From contig JASEGN010000015.1 in assembly GCA_030018055.1 (NCBI GenBank), positions 1 to 16,588 of the forward strand: 16,588 bases of DNA. Direction: 5' to 3'. Origin of the DNA: Candidatus Aenigmatarchaeota archaeon. Lineage in GTDB: Archaea; Aenigmatarchaeota; Aenigmatarchaeia; CG10238-14; SCSR01. The position numbers and the translations under genes are program-made. Shown here piece after piece: positions 1-7,226 of the stretch. The notes under the pieces were generated by a model. That model had not been told where the DNA came from and ran no database searches. It saw only the letters and a list, made by a program, of their open reading frames with translations. How positions within the stretch are numbered: the first letter of the stretch is position 1; every line of letters begins with the position of its first letter.

Positions 1-153
1 AAATTGGTTGCATATACTCTCGCATACTATGTGACAAAGAAGATAATTGAACAGAAGTGTAAAAGAAAAAAACTTACTCGCGAAAAACTTAGTAAAATTA
101 TTTCCAAAATTAACCACGATTTGATAAAAATGAAAAAAACAAGAGGTAATTAA
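1..153 (+). CDS. C-terminal end of an unrecognised protein (5' end outside window)
   Basis: Frame 1 is open from the first base and ends at TAA at 151-153, giving 50 residues. The fragment begins KLVAYTLAYYVTKK and is then very basic, with many Lys and Arg, ending KKTRGN. The N-terminal part reads like an amphipathic helix and the tail like a basic helical extension. I see no motif that names the family. The strong Lys/Arg bias would fit a nucleic-acid-binding tail, but this is only an impression. It is followed by about 120 bases without a gene and then a tRNA gene on the opposite strand. Confidence 0.5.
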   Translation, partial: KLVAYTLAYYVTKKIIEQKCKRKKLTREKLSKIISKINHDLIKMKKTRGN

Positions 154-273
154 CGATATATTCCAACAGATGAATAAAATGGTGAAATAAAATGAACATT
201 TTTATGATAAGTAAGTCGACTAGCCAAATGATAATTTTAACTTACGGTGAAAGTTTTAACGACAGGTGTGTTA
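154..273. other. gene-free spacer with a weak inverted repeat
   Basis: AT-rich spacer between the stop of the leftmost gene and the 3' end of tRNA-Ala. It has a six-base inverted repeat (GTAAGT at 211-216, ACTTAC at 240-245) around a 23-base loop, and two copies of ATGATAA (204-210 and 228-234). No convincing ORF, RNA gene or promoter is visible. Confidence 0.4.
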
Positions 274-371
274 TGGACCGGCCGGGACTCGAACCCGGAG
301 CCTCCGCCTTTTTCCCTCGGCTGCGAAGGCGGTTTAAGTTCCTTTAAGTCCTACCTTTAGACCACCGGCCC
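274..371 (-). tRNA. tRNA-Ala(CGC), probably with two short introns
   Basis: Read on the minus strand, GGGCCGG (371-365) pairs with CCGGTCC (281-275), giving the G3-U70 wobble that is the alanine identity element, with discriminator A at 274. The T arm is a perfect CCGGG/CCCGG stem with loop TTCGAGT. The D stem is GTCT/GGAC. The anticodon stem CCGCC/GGCGG (332-328 with 308-304) encloses TTCGCA and then extra bases; anticodon CGC is at 325-323. The gene is 98 bases, about 26 too long. A 12-base intron at the canonical 37/38 site (about 321-310) and a 14-base insertion between the D stem and anticodon stem (within 347-333) account exactly for the excess. Mature loop would be TTCGCAA. It should read GCG codons. 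Alanine identity is firm; exact intron ends, especially of the second, are inferred. Confidence 0.88.
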
Positions 372-381
372 ATATTTAGGT

Positions 382-403
382 AATAATTTATCAGTTTTTA
401 ACC
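382..403. promoter_or_regulatory. AT-rich divergent promoter region between tRNA-Ala and the radical SAM gene
   Basis: The 50-base gap (372-421) is AT-rich. On the minus strand ATAAATTATTA lies about 15-25 bases upstream of the tRNA 5' end. On the plus strand GTTTTTAACC (394-403) is centred about 24 bases before the ATG at 422, the distance expected for a TATA box of a leaderless archaeal transcript. Weak evidence by position and composition only. Confidence 0.35.
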
Positions 404-421
404 TTTCGACAAAATTTCATT

Positions 422-1414
422 ATGGAGAAAAAGATAATAAGAATTCCTCAAGATGCAGAGTTGCCCTTAATTGGGTTAGTTCAAATAGGAATTATAGATA
501 GAGGAACAAACCTTTTACAATTGAGACCAACTACGATTTGTCCTTTATCCTGTATTTTTTGTTCTGTCGATGCTGGCCCAAACTCCAAATATCACTTTAC
601 AGAGTATGTGGTTAAACTTGATTATTTTTTAGATTGGTTAAAAGAAGTGATGAAATTTAAGGGGAAAATTCATGCTTTCATTGATTCAGTTGGAGATCCT
701 CTTACTTACCCAAAAATCGTTGACCTTGTTCAAGCTATTAAAGAGCTTAGAGTTGAAAGTTTAGCTCTAGAAACTAGTGGATACTTGCTCAATGAAAATC
801 TAGTTGATGAGTTAGCTGAAATTGGATTGGAAAGATTAAATATATCCATCCATGCTTTAGATGAAGAATTAGCTAAAAAATTAGCTGGATGTGAAGCTTA
901 TCAGGTTGAAAGGATAATAGAAATTATCAGGTATATTGCAGAAAGCCAAATTGAGCTGTTGGTAACTCCTGTGTGGATTCCTGGATTGAATGATGATGAA
1001 ATACCTACGATAATTGAACTTATTAAAAAAATTAATAGAAATAAAAGATGGCCATTCCTAGGAATACAAAAGTATGAAGAACATAAGTTTGGAAGAAAGC
1101 CGAGAGGTGTGAAAGCAATTAGCTGGTGGAAATTTCATCAAAAAATAAGGGAATGGGAAAAGGAGTTTAATTTAAAATTAACGATTTCTTCAAAGGATTT
1201 TGGAATAGAAAAAAGAGTAAGCTTACCCTTAGTTTTTGAAAGAGGTGAAAAAATAAAAGTTAGAATAGCTGCTGAAGGTTGGATGAAAAATGAAATGATT
1301 GGTATAGCTAAGGATAGAAGTATTACTTTAGTTGATTGTAGAGCAAAAATAGGTGATGAAATTAGAGCAAAAATTTTAAGAACAAAAGATAATATCTACA
1401 TCGCAAGAAGCTAG
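422..1414 (+). CDS. archaeal radical SAM protein with C-terminal TRAM-like domain (COG2100-like)
   Basis: A radical SAM iron-sulfur enzyme, probably cytoplasmic. The cluster-binding motif CPLSCIFC is at residues 40-47 (Cys40, Cys44, Cys47), followed by the radical SAM barrel with GDPLTYPKI near residue 92 and NISIHALDE near 140. The last 60 or so residues (from about 270, GEKIKVRIAAEG to the C-terminus) look like a small beta-barrel TRAM domain, an RNA-binding module also found in MiaB and TrmA-type enzymes. It lacks the N-terminal UPF0004 domain of methylthiotransferases. This architecture matches an archaeal family whose reaction I do not know; the TRAM domain and the next gene, an RNA methylase, suggest an RNA-modifying role (inference). 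ATG at 422 has no Shine-Dalgarno sequence, so a leaderless message is likely. Confidence 0.8.
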   Translation: MEKKIIRIPQDAELPLIGLVQIGIIDRGTNLLQLRPTTICPLSCIFCSVDAGPNSKYHFTEYVVKLDYFLDWLKEVMKFKGKIHAFIDSVGDPLTYPKIVDLVQAIKELRVESLALETSGYLLNENLVDELAEIGLERLNISIHALDEELAKKLAGCEAYQVERIIEIIRYIAESQIELLVTPVWIPGLNDDEIPTIIELIKKINRNKRWPFLGIQKYEEHKFGRKPRGVKAISWWKFHQKIREWEKEFNLKLTISSKDFGIEKRVSLPLVFERGEKIKVRIAAEGWMKNEMIGIAKDRSITLVDCRAKIGDEIRAKILRTKDNIYIARS

Positions 1415-1453
1415 ACTGCTTATACCTTTAAAGTTAAAAAATCAAAATAGCAT

Positions 1454-2080
1454 ATGAACAAAAAAAAGTTAGAATTATTGCTTCAGCAAGTTAGAGAACC
1501 TCTCTTACCAAAATTACTCCTAGAACAATATACCGTACCAACAAATCTTGCTGCTGAAATTTTAAATTTAGCTTACTTAGCTGGAGACGTGAAGGGTAAT
1601 ATTGTTTTTGACTTAGGCTGTGGAAGTGGTAGGCTTGCTATCGGAGCAAGTTTACTTGGAGCGAAAATTGTTGTTGGGGTAGACAAAGATAAGGAATTGA
1701 TAAAACTCGCCAAATATAACGTAAAATATTTGTCATCTATATTAAGAAAAAAGTTAAGGGTAGCTCTTGTGTGTGGTGATATTAAGAATTTTTTTGGTAA
1801 ATGCGATACTGTAATTCAAAATCCACCGTTTGGAGTTAAAACTAGGCATGCTGATAGGTTATTCTTAGAAAAGGCTTTGGAATGTGGTAAAAAAATTTAC
1901 TCCCTACATAGAGGTGGGTATAAAAAAACGAGGGAATTTTTAACAAGAGTTATCAATAGTTATAATGGAGATATTGAAAAAATAATTAGTTTTAAATTCT
2001 CGTTACCGAGAATATTCAAATTTCATAAGAAACCAAGAGTAACCTATGAAGTTGATTTGTATATTATTAAAATAAAATAA
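1454..2080 (+). CDS. METTL5-like RNA N6-adenine methyltransferase (COG2263)
   Basis: A Rossmann-fold methyltransferase of 208 residues. The SAM-binding motif FDLGCGSGRLAIG is near residues 52-64, with the acidic motif GVDKD after it. The catalytic NPPFG motif of N6-adenine methylases is at about residues 122-126, followed by RHADRLFLEKAL and YSLHRGG, a signature of the archaeal/eukaryotic METTL5 family. Human METTL5 makes m6A in 18S rRNA with TRMT112; archaeal relatives are presumed to modify rRNA. Length is normal for the family. It follows the radical SAM/TRAM gene after 39 bases and precedes the glucosidase gene by 9 bases, so co-transcription is likely. No Shine-Dalgarno sequence precedes ATG 1454; a TTATACC-like box about 30 bases upstream could give it its own start. 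Confidence 0.85.
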   Translation: MNKKKLELLLQQVREPLLPKLLLEQYTVPTNLAAEILNLAYLAGDVKGNIVFDLGCGSGRLAIGASLLGAKIVVGVDKDKELIKLAKYNVKYLSSILRKKLRVALVCGDIKNFFGKCDTVIQNPPFGVKTRHADRLFLEKALECGKKIYSLHRGGYKKTREFLTRVINSYNGDIEKIISFKFSLPRIFKFHKKPRVTYEVDLYIIKIK

Positions 2081-2089
2081 ACTTAAATT

Positions 2090-3319
2090 ATGCAAGAAGA
2101 TTTTTTTGAAAAATCAAAAGAAGTTTTAAAAAAGAATAAAACTTCTGTAGGTGTAATTGCCGGAGATTATTATCGTGAAGTATGGGGAAGAGATGGCTTG
2201 ATTACTTCTCTGGGACTTGTAGCTTCTGGAGATGAGGAGCTTGTTTCATTGGCTAAATTAACTATAAACACTATAACGAAATATCAAAACAGATTAGGAC
2301 AGTTGCCGAATTTTGTATCTTTAGATTTGAAGAGAATTAGCTTTGGTAGAGGAGGTTGTGTCGATACTTCTCTTTGGTATCCAATCGCTGTGCTTAATTA
2401 CTATAAAGCTACAAAAGATGAGCAGTTTCTTCGATATCATGCTAAAAGAATAGATAAAGCTGTAAACTGGGTTTTAGCTTTGGATCAAAATGGTGATGGT
2501 TTAATAGAGATTAACGAGGGTGCAGACTGGATGGATTGTTTGTTAAGACAAGGGAGAGTACTTTATGATAATGTATTATTGTACGCTGCTCTCTATAGCT
2601 TAGACAAAATTAGAGAAGTATTCAGGAGAAAAGCTAAATACAAAACAATCGGTGAAAAGATAAAAGAAAATATAAACTTGATTTTTTGGCCAGAGGAAAA
2701 AAATAGGCAAGTTGTTGGACAAATGTTTGGGTATGGAGATACGTATGATGATTTTGAAATTATGCTTCAAAATGAAACAAGGAAATATTATTACGCTGAT
2801 GCTGGTTTGGGTGTCTTTGACCCTAGGTGCGATGTGTTTGCAAATGTACTAGCTATTTTATTTGATGTTGCCAATGAAGAGAAAAAGAAATTAATATTAA
2901 AACATTTTGAAGAGATAAAAGCAGCAGAGCCTTATCCTGTTAGGGTTCTTCATCCCTCAATTCAGCCGGATGATGCAATGTGGTTTCGCTATTTTAGAAA
3001 AACAAAAATACATTTTCCTTGGTTGCAAGAGCCTGGAAATTACCATAATGGTGGTATATGGCCTTTCATTGGCGGTTTTTATGTTATGGCTCTAGTGAAA
3101 GAGGGTAAAGATGCTGCCGCTGCTTTTAAGAAGTTAATTGAAGTAAATAAGCTTGGCAGTAAGGAAGAATGGGAATTTCCAGAATGGGTAAGAGCTAATG
3201 GTGAGCTCTTAATTAGCTCAGAAGGAATCCCAAGATATTCTCCTCACCAATCATGGTCTGCTAGCATGCTAATTTTAGCGAACAAATGGTTGGAAGAAGG
3301 GCCTTCTAGTCTAATTTAG
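2090..3319 (+). CDS. glycogen-debranching-type (alpha/alpha)6-barrel glucosidase
   Basis: A 409-residue protein resembling the C-terminal glucosidase domain of glycogen debranching enzymes (amylo-alpha-1,6-glucosidase type) and related (alpha/alpha)6-barrel hydrolases. Visible motifs are VWGRDG (31-36), VDTSLWY (91-97), the acidic GADWMD (144-149) with a probable catalytic Asp, HNGGIWPFIGG near 322-332 and PHQSWSAS near the C-terminus. It consists of this domain only, with no N-terminal transferase or beta-sandwich domain and no signal peptide, so it is probably cytoplasmic. The likely role is removal of alpha-1,6-branch glucose from a glycogen-like glucan; the GH57 enzyme and glycosyltransferases nearby support this. 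Trehalose, sucrose or other alpha-glucoside hydrolysis cannot be excluded. It starts 9 bases after the METTL5-like gene and ends 12 bases before the next. Confidence 0.75.
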   Translation: MQEDFFEKSKEVLKKNKTSVGVIAGDYYREVWGRDGLITSLGLVASGDEELVSLAKLTINTITKYQNRLGQLPNFVSLDLKRISFGRGGCVDTSLWYPIAVLNYYKATKDEQFLRYHAKRIDKAVNWVLALDQNGDGLIEINEGADWMDCLLRQGRVLYDNVLLYAALYSLDKIREVFRRKAKYKTIGEKIKENINLIFWPEEKNRQVVGQMFGYGDTYDDFEIMLQNETRKYYYADAGLGVFDPRCDVFANVLAILFDVANEEKKKLILKHFEEIKAAEPYPVRVLHPSIQPDDAMWFRYFRKTKIHFPWLQEPGNYHNGGIWPFIGGFYVMALVKEGKDAAAAFKKLIEVNKLGSKEEWEFPEWVRANGELLISSEGIPRYSPHQSWSASMLILANKWLEEGPSSLI

Positions 3320-3331
3320 TTTATCGATAAC

Positions 3332-4396
3332 ATGGATGTAATAAAAGAATCCTTACTTTATGAGAAATTAAAAGAGGAAAAGGTCCGATGTAATACTTGT
3401 GAAAGAAAATGCATAATTCCTAAAGAAAAAACAGGATTCTGTAAGACTAGAAAAAATGAAGATGGCAAGTTATATACTTTAGTTTATGGTGACGTTGGAT
3501 TGTTTACCGATGCCAACCCTATAGAAAAAAAGCCCTTCTTTAACTTCTGGCCAGGGAGCTACGCTTTAACAGTAGGGACTTGGAGTTGTAATTTTGGATG
3601 TGTGTGGTGTCAAAATTTTCACATGAGTGCAACCCCTCCAAATCCACAAGAAAGTAATTACATAAGTCCTGAAAGGTTTATAGAGCTTGTTAAACTCTAT
3701 AATTGTCAAGGCACGAGTATTTCTTTTAACGAGCCAACTCTACTTTTTGAATACTCTTTGGATGTTTTTAAATTAGCTCGAAAAGAAGGATTCTACAATA
3801 CTTACGTAACAAACGGTTACATGACTCTAGATGCTTTGAAATTATTGAAGAAAGCTGGGTTGGACGCAATGAATGTCGATGTTAAAGGTGATGAGGAAGC
3901 TGTTAAAAAGTACTGCGGTGGTGTTGATGTTAAGAAAGTGTGGAGAAATATCGAGACTGCAAAGAAGCTAGGAATCCATGTCGAGATAACTACTCTAGTT
4001 ATTCCTGGTGTAAACGAGGATGAAGGGTGTTTAAAAGAGATTGCAGGTAAAATTAGAAAGATTGATAAAAATATCCCTTGGCATGTAACTCAATATTATC
4101 CTGCCTACAAAGCTTTAGATTATGGACTCTATCCAGGAAGAACACCTGTTGAAACTCTAGAAAAAGCTTATCGAATTGGTAAAGAAAGTGGCCTGAATTA
4201 TGTTTATGCTGGTAATGTTCCTGGTCATAAATATGAGAATACCTACTGTCATAATTGTAATGAAATGCTAATAGAGAGATTTGGATTTGATGTTGTTACG
4301 TATAAAGTTACGAAGGATAATAGATGCCCTGTTTGCAAAGAAAAAATTCCAATTGTTGGAAGTGGAGGAGTAAGTAAAGAACACGCATTCTTCTAA
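3332..4396 (+). CDS. amrS: AmmeMemoRadiSam-system radical SAM enzyme with C-terminal zinc ribbon
   Basis: A 354-residue radical SAM protein related to pyruvate formate-lyase activases (COG1180). The N-terminus has a four-cysteine motif (Cys20, Cys23, Cys27, Cys37), followed by KPFFNFWPGS and the radical SAM motif CNFGCVWC (Cys85, Cys89, Cys92), then SISFNEPTLLFEY. This order is typical of the AmrS family found with AMMECR1 and Memo-like proteins; its substrate is unknown. The C-terminus adds YCHNCNE and RCPVCKE (about residues 306-338), a probable zinc ribbon. Neither AMMECR1 nor Memo is encoded in this window. It lies 12 bases after the glucosidase gene, probably in the same transcript, and its stop overlaps the stop of the convergent GH57 gene. 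Confidence 0.85.
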   Translation: MDVIKESLLYEKLKEEKVRCNTCERKCIIPKEKTGFCKTRKNEDGKLYTLVYGDVGLFTDANPIEKKPFFNFWPGSYALTVGTWSCNFGCVWCQNFHMSATPPNPQESNYISPERFIELVKLYNCQGTSISFNEPTLLFEYSLDVFKLARKEGFYNTYVTNGYMTLDALKLLKKAGLDAMNVDVKGDEEAVKKYCGGVDVKKVWRNIETAKKLGIHVEITTLVIPGVNEDEGCLKEIAGKIRKIDKNIPWHVTQYYPAYKALDYGLYPGRTPVETLEKAYRIGKESGLNYVYAGNVPGHKYENTYCHNCNEMLIERFGFDVVTYKVTKDNRCPVCKEKIPIVGSGGVSKEHAFF

Positions 4397-5628
4397 TCAG
4401 AATTAATTGAAGTATTTTTATCTAACTTCAACTTAAAATCGTTAATTATCTTTATAAAATTTAGAAAACCATCCTGAGGATGAAGATTGTTAGCAAAGTA
4501 GCGATGTACGTCTCCATCATTCATTGATTTTGTACAAAGATAATAGAGATGATCGCTCTGCTGAAGTAATCTCCATATTTTAATTAAGCTTTGATTATTT
4601 GTACTTTTCACTTTATTCTCAATTGCTTTTATTTCTCCGAAACAGGCTTGTTGTATTGGATTGTGAAGCCACGCAGATACATCCCTCTCCATGTCTGCCC
4701 ATGAAACTGTTGAAAATTCGAAAACATCTATCTCTTCCTTTGGTTTAAATTTTTTTACAACTTCTGAAGGTGTTAAAATTTCTAAATTTAAATGTTTAAA
4801 AATCTCATAGGGCAACGCTCTCAAAAACCAAAATATCCCAGAATCTTCCCAGTGATGCTCGCCGAAAGTTTCATAATCTAAAGCTATGTTTATGCAATCA
4901 CCAGGTGTAGCTGAAAGCCATGCAGCATATTTATCCGCAGTTAAAGGCCACTCATTCCACCATCTAGCCGAGAATCTATAACCTATATCATCACTTAGTC
5001 TATAATTCCTTAAAAGAACTCTAATTCTCTCCTTATGCTCAAGATCATCCTGAAAACATTTTCTTCTAATGTAAATATAGTTAGGTGACTTACCATTCAG
5101 AATTCTTTCTATACCTTCTGTAAATACAGCTTTGAAGCCAATTTCTTCAAGAGTTTTAGCTATTAAATTGTTATAAATCATCTCCGTGTTCATAAATACT
5201 CTAGGCTTAAAATTAAAGAGATCTTTCATCATTTGGTAATGTAGCCTAATTTGTTCGATGAATTCATCCTTTCTTTCGAACAAACTTGCGAGTGAATGGT
5301 AGTAAGGTTCTGCTAACAGCTCAACTTCACCAGTATCAACAAGTTGTCTAAAGCTGTCTAACAAATCCTTATCGAACTTTTCACAAGCTTCCAGAAAAAC
5401 TCCAGAAATAGAAAAGCTCACTTTAAATTTCTTTTTTTCATGTTTAAATTGCTCTAGATGATTAAGAAGAATTAAATTTGTTGGGAAGTAGCATTTTTTT
5501 GCTATCTTATCAAGATAAAATTTGTTAAGCTGAGTATCGAAATAATCAAAACCATTTATTTCATTCACGTTTAATTTTTTTAATCTGATTGGTTGATGAA
5601 CTTTAAAAGTAAATGTTATAGATGTCAT
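4393..5628 (-). CDS. GH57 family alpha-glucan hydrolase/transferase
   Basis: A 411-residue glycoside hydrolase family 57 protein. It has the N-terminal HQPIR motif (11-15), MNTEMIYNN (146-154) with the likely nucleophile Glu149, and LDYETFGEHH (250-259) with the likely acid/base Asp251. WADMERDVSAWLHNPIQQA near residues 310-328 matches the conserved WSD-like region. GH57 includes alpha-amylase, amylopullulanase, 4-alpha-glucanotransferase and branching enzyme; at 411 residues with no signal peptide this looks like a cytoplasmic alpha-amylase-type member, exact specificity unknown. It lies 43 bases downstream of a winged-helix gene on the same strand, so the two are probably co-transcribed. 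It acts in the same glucan context as the glycosyltransferases on the other side of the divergent promoter. Its 3' end overlaps that of the convergent radical SAM gene by four bases. Confidence 0.88.
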   Translation of the reverse strand: MTSITFTFKVHQPIRLKKLNVNEINGFDYFDTQLNKFYLDKIAKKCYFPTNLILLNHLEQFKHEKKKFKVSFSISGVFLEACEKFDKDLLDSFRQLVDTGEVELLAEPYYHSLASLFERKDEFIEQIRLHYQMMKDLFNFKPRVFMNTEMIYNNLIAKTLEEIGFKAVFTEGIERILNGKSPNYIYIRRKCFQDDLEHKERIRVLLRNYRLSDDIGYRFSARWWNEWPLTADKYAAWLSATPGDCINIALDYETFGEHHWEDSGIFWFLRALPYEIFKHLNLEILTPSEVVKKFKPKEEIDVFEFSTVSWADMERDVSAWLHNPIQQACFGEIKAIENKVKSTNNQSLIKIWRLLQQSDHLYYLCTKSMNDGDVHRYFANNLHPQDGFLNFIKIINDFKLKLDKNTSINSD

Positions 5629-5671
5629 ACTATTTAAATGTAGGGAAAAACTATATTAAGTTTTTTGTAAT

Positions 5672-5893
5672 CTACTCTAATAACTTGTATAGAGTTCCTC
5701 TTACAGGGTCTTCGACTATCTCTATCTTTCCTTCTCTTCCAAGCCAACCTAAGGCTCCAAACACTTCATTCTGTAAAAGCTTAGTTTTTTTTGTAATTTC
5801 TTTAATAGTTAATGGTACGCTACCATTTAACGCTTTCCATACTTTTCCAGCATTTGCACCAAAAACTTCCTCAACTCGTGGCATAATTTTCAC
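5672..5893 (-). CDS. small winged helix-turn-helix protein (DUF2582-like)
   Basis: A 73-residue protein consisting of one winged helix-turn-helix domain. AGKVWKALNG (14-23) is the first helix, IKEITKKTKLLQNEVFGALGWLGREGKIEI (from about 31) contains the recognition helix, and VEDPVRGTLYKLLE is the wing. FGALGWLGREGKI is characteristic of the DUF2582 group, which is thought to bind DNA. I chose ATG 5893 because a TATA-like box lies about 25 bases upstream; Met4 (MPRVEE) is an alternative. It is the first gene of a minus-strand pair with GH57 and sits next to the divergent promoter of the glycosyltransferase block, so it may regulate sugar-polymer genes; that role is inference. An overlapping plus-strand ORF here is a shadow. 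Confidence 0.78.
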   Translation of the reverse strand: MKIMPRVEEVFGANAGKVWKALNGSVPLTIKEITKKTKLLQNEVFGALGWLGREGKIEIVEDPVRGTLYKLLE

Positions 5894-5913
5894 TTTTAAT
5901 TAATTTAGCATTG

Positions 5914-5926
5914 GTATATAAAAAGT
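5914..5926 (-). promoter_or_regulatory. TATA-like box for the winged-helix/GH57 pair
   Basis: On the minus strand CTTTTTATATACC is centred about 27 bases before the ATG at 5893. This spacing fits an archaeal TATA box with transcription starting at or next to the start codon. There is no Shine-Dalgarno sequence before the ATG, consistent with a leaderless message. Confidence 0.55.
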
Positions 5927-5943
5927 TAATGTTTAGCTCAGGT

Positions 5944-5957
5944 GCATATTAAATATA
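5944..5957 (+). promoter_or_regulatory. TATA-like box for the glycosyltransferase block
   Basis: GCATATTAAATATA lies about 25-35 bases before ATG 5981 (5987 for the alternative start). It is back to back with the minus-strand TATA box, only about 20 bases away, so a protein bound between them could influence both directions. Position and composition are the only evidence. Confidence 0.5.
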
Positions 5958-5980
5958 GAAGGTCAAAAATATTCTATTAG

Positions 5981-7147
5981 ATGATTATGAGAATAGCAAT
6001 TTTTTCATGGGAATCCCTTCATTCTATACCCGTAGGTGGATTAGGGGTACATGTAACGGAACTAGCTGCAGCTCTACAGAGAATAGGAAATGAAGTACAT
6101 GTTTTTACAAGAATTGGAAATAACCAAAAAGTTTATGAAATTATAGATGGTGTACATTATCATCGCTGTCCATTTGCATGGGATACAAACAACTTTGTTT
6201 GGGAAATGGATAACATGTGTAAATCTATGGTTTATTATTTTTTTGAGGCTGAAAAAGAGTTTGGAAATTTTGATGTCATTCATGGTCATGATTGGCATGT
6301 TGTCAATGCTTTAGATGAAATAAAAAAAGCAAGAGGTATGAGAACTGTTTTTACCCTTCATTCAACACAATACGGTAGAGAAGGGAATTATTTAAGCGAA
6401 GGGATACCAAGAGATATAAGAAATTTGGAATGGTTTGGAACCTACGTTGCTGATAGGGTAATAGTTTGTTCAAACGTGATGAAATATGAAATTGGTTGGC
6501 TTTACACTACACCTGAGTGGAAGATAAGGGTAATACCAAATGGTATAAACCCTAATTATTTTAAACTGGAAGTTGACCCTTGGCAAGATGTTAAAAGATG
6601 GTATGGAATAGATGTTTATGACCCTCTTGTGATGTTCCTCGGAAGAATTACTTACCATAAAGGACCAGACCTGCTTTTAAGAGCTATTCCAGAAATTTTG
6701 AGGGATTATCCAAATGCAAAGTTCATGTTCGTAGGAGATGGTGATATGAAGTCGTGGTTGGAAAATATTACATCAGAGCTTGGCATTTCTCATGCAACTC
6801 GATTTACTGGTTATGTATCTGATTTAGACAAAGAAAAATTTCTAAAAGCTAGCGATTGTGTTGTAATTCCGAGTAGAAATGAACCATTTGGTATCGTTGC
6901 TCTGGAAGCATGGGCGTGTGAAAGGCCGATAATTGTTACAAATGGTACTGGAGCAGCAGAAATAGTTGAGCATGAGATTAATGGTTTAAAGGTTTTTCAT
7001 TCACCAGAATCGATTGCATGGGGAGTAAAATATTTGTTTTCCTATTTCGAAAGAGCAAGAATGATGGGTAGAAATGGTAGAAAAACTGTTGAAGAAAAAT
7101 TCAGTTGGGATGCCATAGCAAAACATGTGCTAAACACTTTCAAATGA
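5981..7147 (+). CDS. GT4/GT5-like glycosyltransferase, archaeal glycogen-synthase type (copy 1)
   Basis: A 388-residue GT-B glycosyltransferase. The N-terminus IAIFSWESLH...GGLGVHVTELA is the acceptor-side Rossmann fold with the Gly-rich loop (19-22); HGHDWH is at 101-106. The C-terminal half has FLGRITYHKG (219-228; Arg222, Lys227 of the donor phosphate site) and the E-x7-E motif SRNEPFGIVALE with Glu301 and Glu309. Such enzymes transfer glucose from ADP- or UDP-glucose with retention, and archaeal glycogen synthases have this organisation. No membrane segment or signal is seen. ATG 5987 (MRIA) is an alternative start that matches the paralogue better. The paralogue two genes downstream shares the same motif order, suggesting a duplication or two different acceptors, for example priming and elongation. 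Confidence 0.82.
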   Translation: MIMRIAIFSWESLHSIPVGGLGVHVTELAAALQRIGNEVHVFTRIGNNQKVYEIIDGVHYHRCPFAWDTNNFVWEMDNMCKSMVYYFFEAEKEFGNFDVIHGHDWHVVNALDEIKKARGMRTVFTLHSTQYGREGNYLSEGIPRDIRNLEWFGTYVADRVIVCSNVMKYEIGWLYTTPEWKIRVIPNGINPNYFKLEVDPWQDVKRWYGIDVYDPLVMFLGRITYHKGPDLLLRAIPEILRDYPNAKFMFVGDGDMKSWLENITSELGISHATRFTGYVSDLDKEKFLKASDCVVIPSRNEPFGIVALEAWACERPIIVTNGTGAAEIVEHEINGLKVFHSPESIAWGVKYLFSYFERARMMGRNGRKTVEEKFSWDAIAKHVLNTFK

Positions 7148-7226
7148 AATAATCATAGAAACTTTGATAAATCTAAAACTGTAATTTATTTATCGGCTAA
7201 ATTTAATTACGGTTTTTGTGGTTTAA

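Noticed and set aside
204..245. Inverted repeat GTAAGT/ACTTAC and doubled ATGATAA as a regulatory RNA or attachment site
   Set aside because: Six base pairs with a 23-base loop in AT-rich sequence is close to chance, and there is no sign of integration at the nearby tRNA such as a duplicated tRNA end or integrase gene.
5622..5903. Plus-strand ORF of 93 codons opposite the winged-helix gene
   Set aside because: Its translation is Ser/Phe/Pro-rich without family motifs, while the minus strand encodes a clear winged-helix domain with a well-placed promoter.
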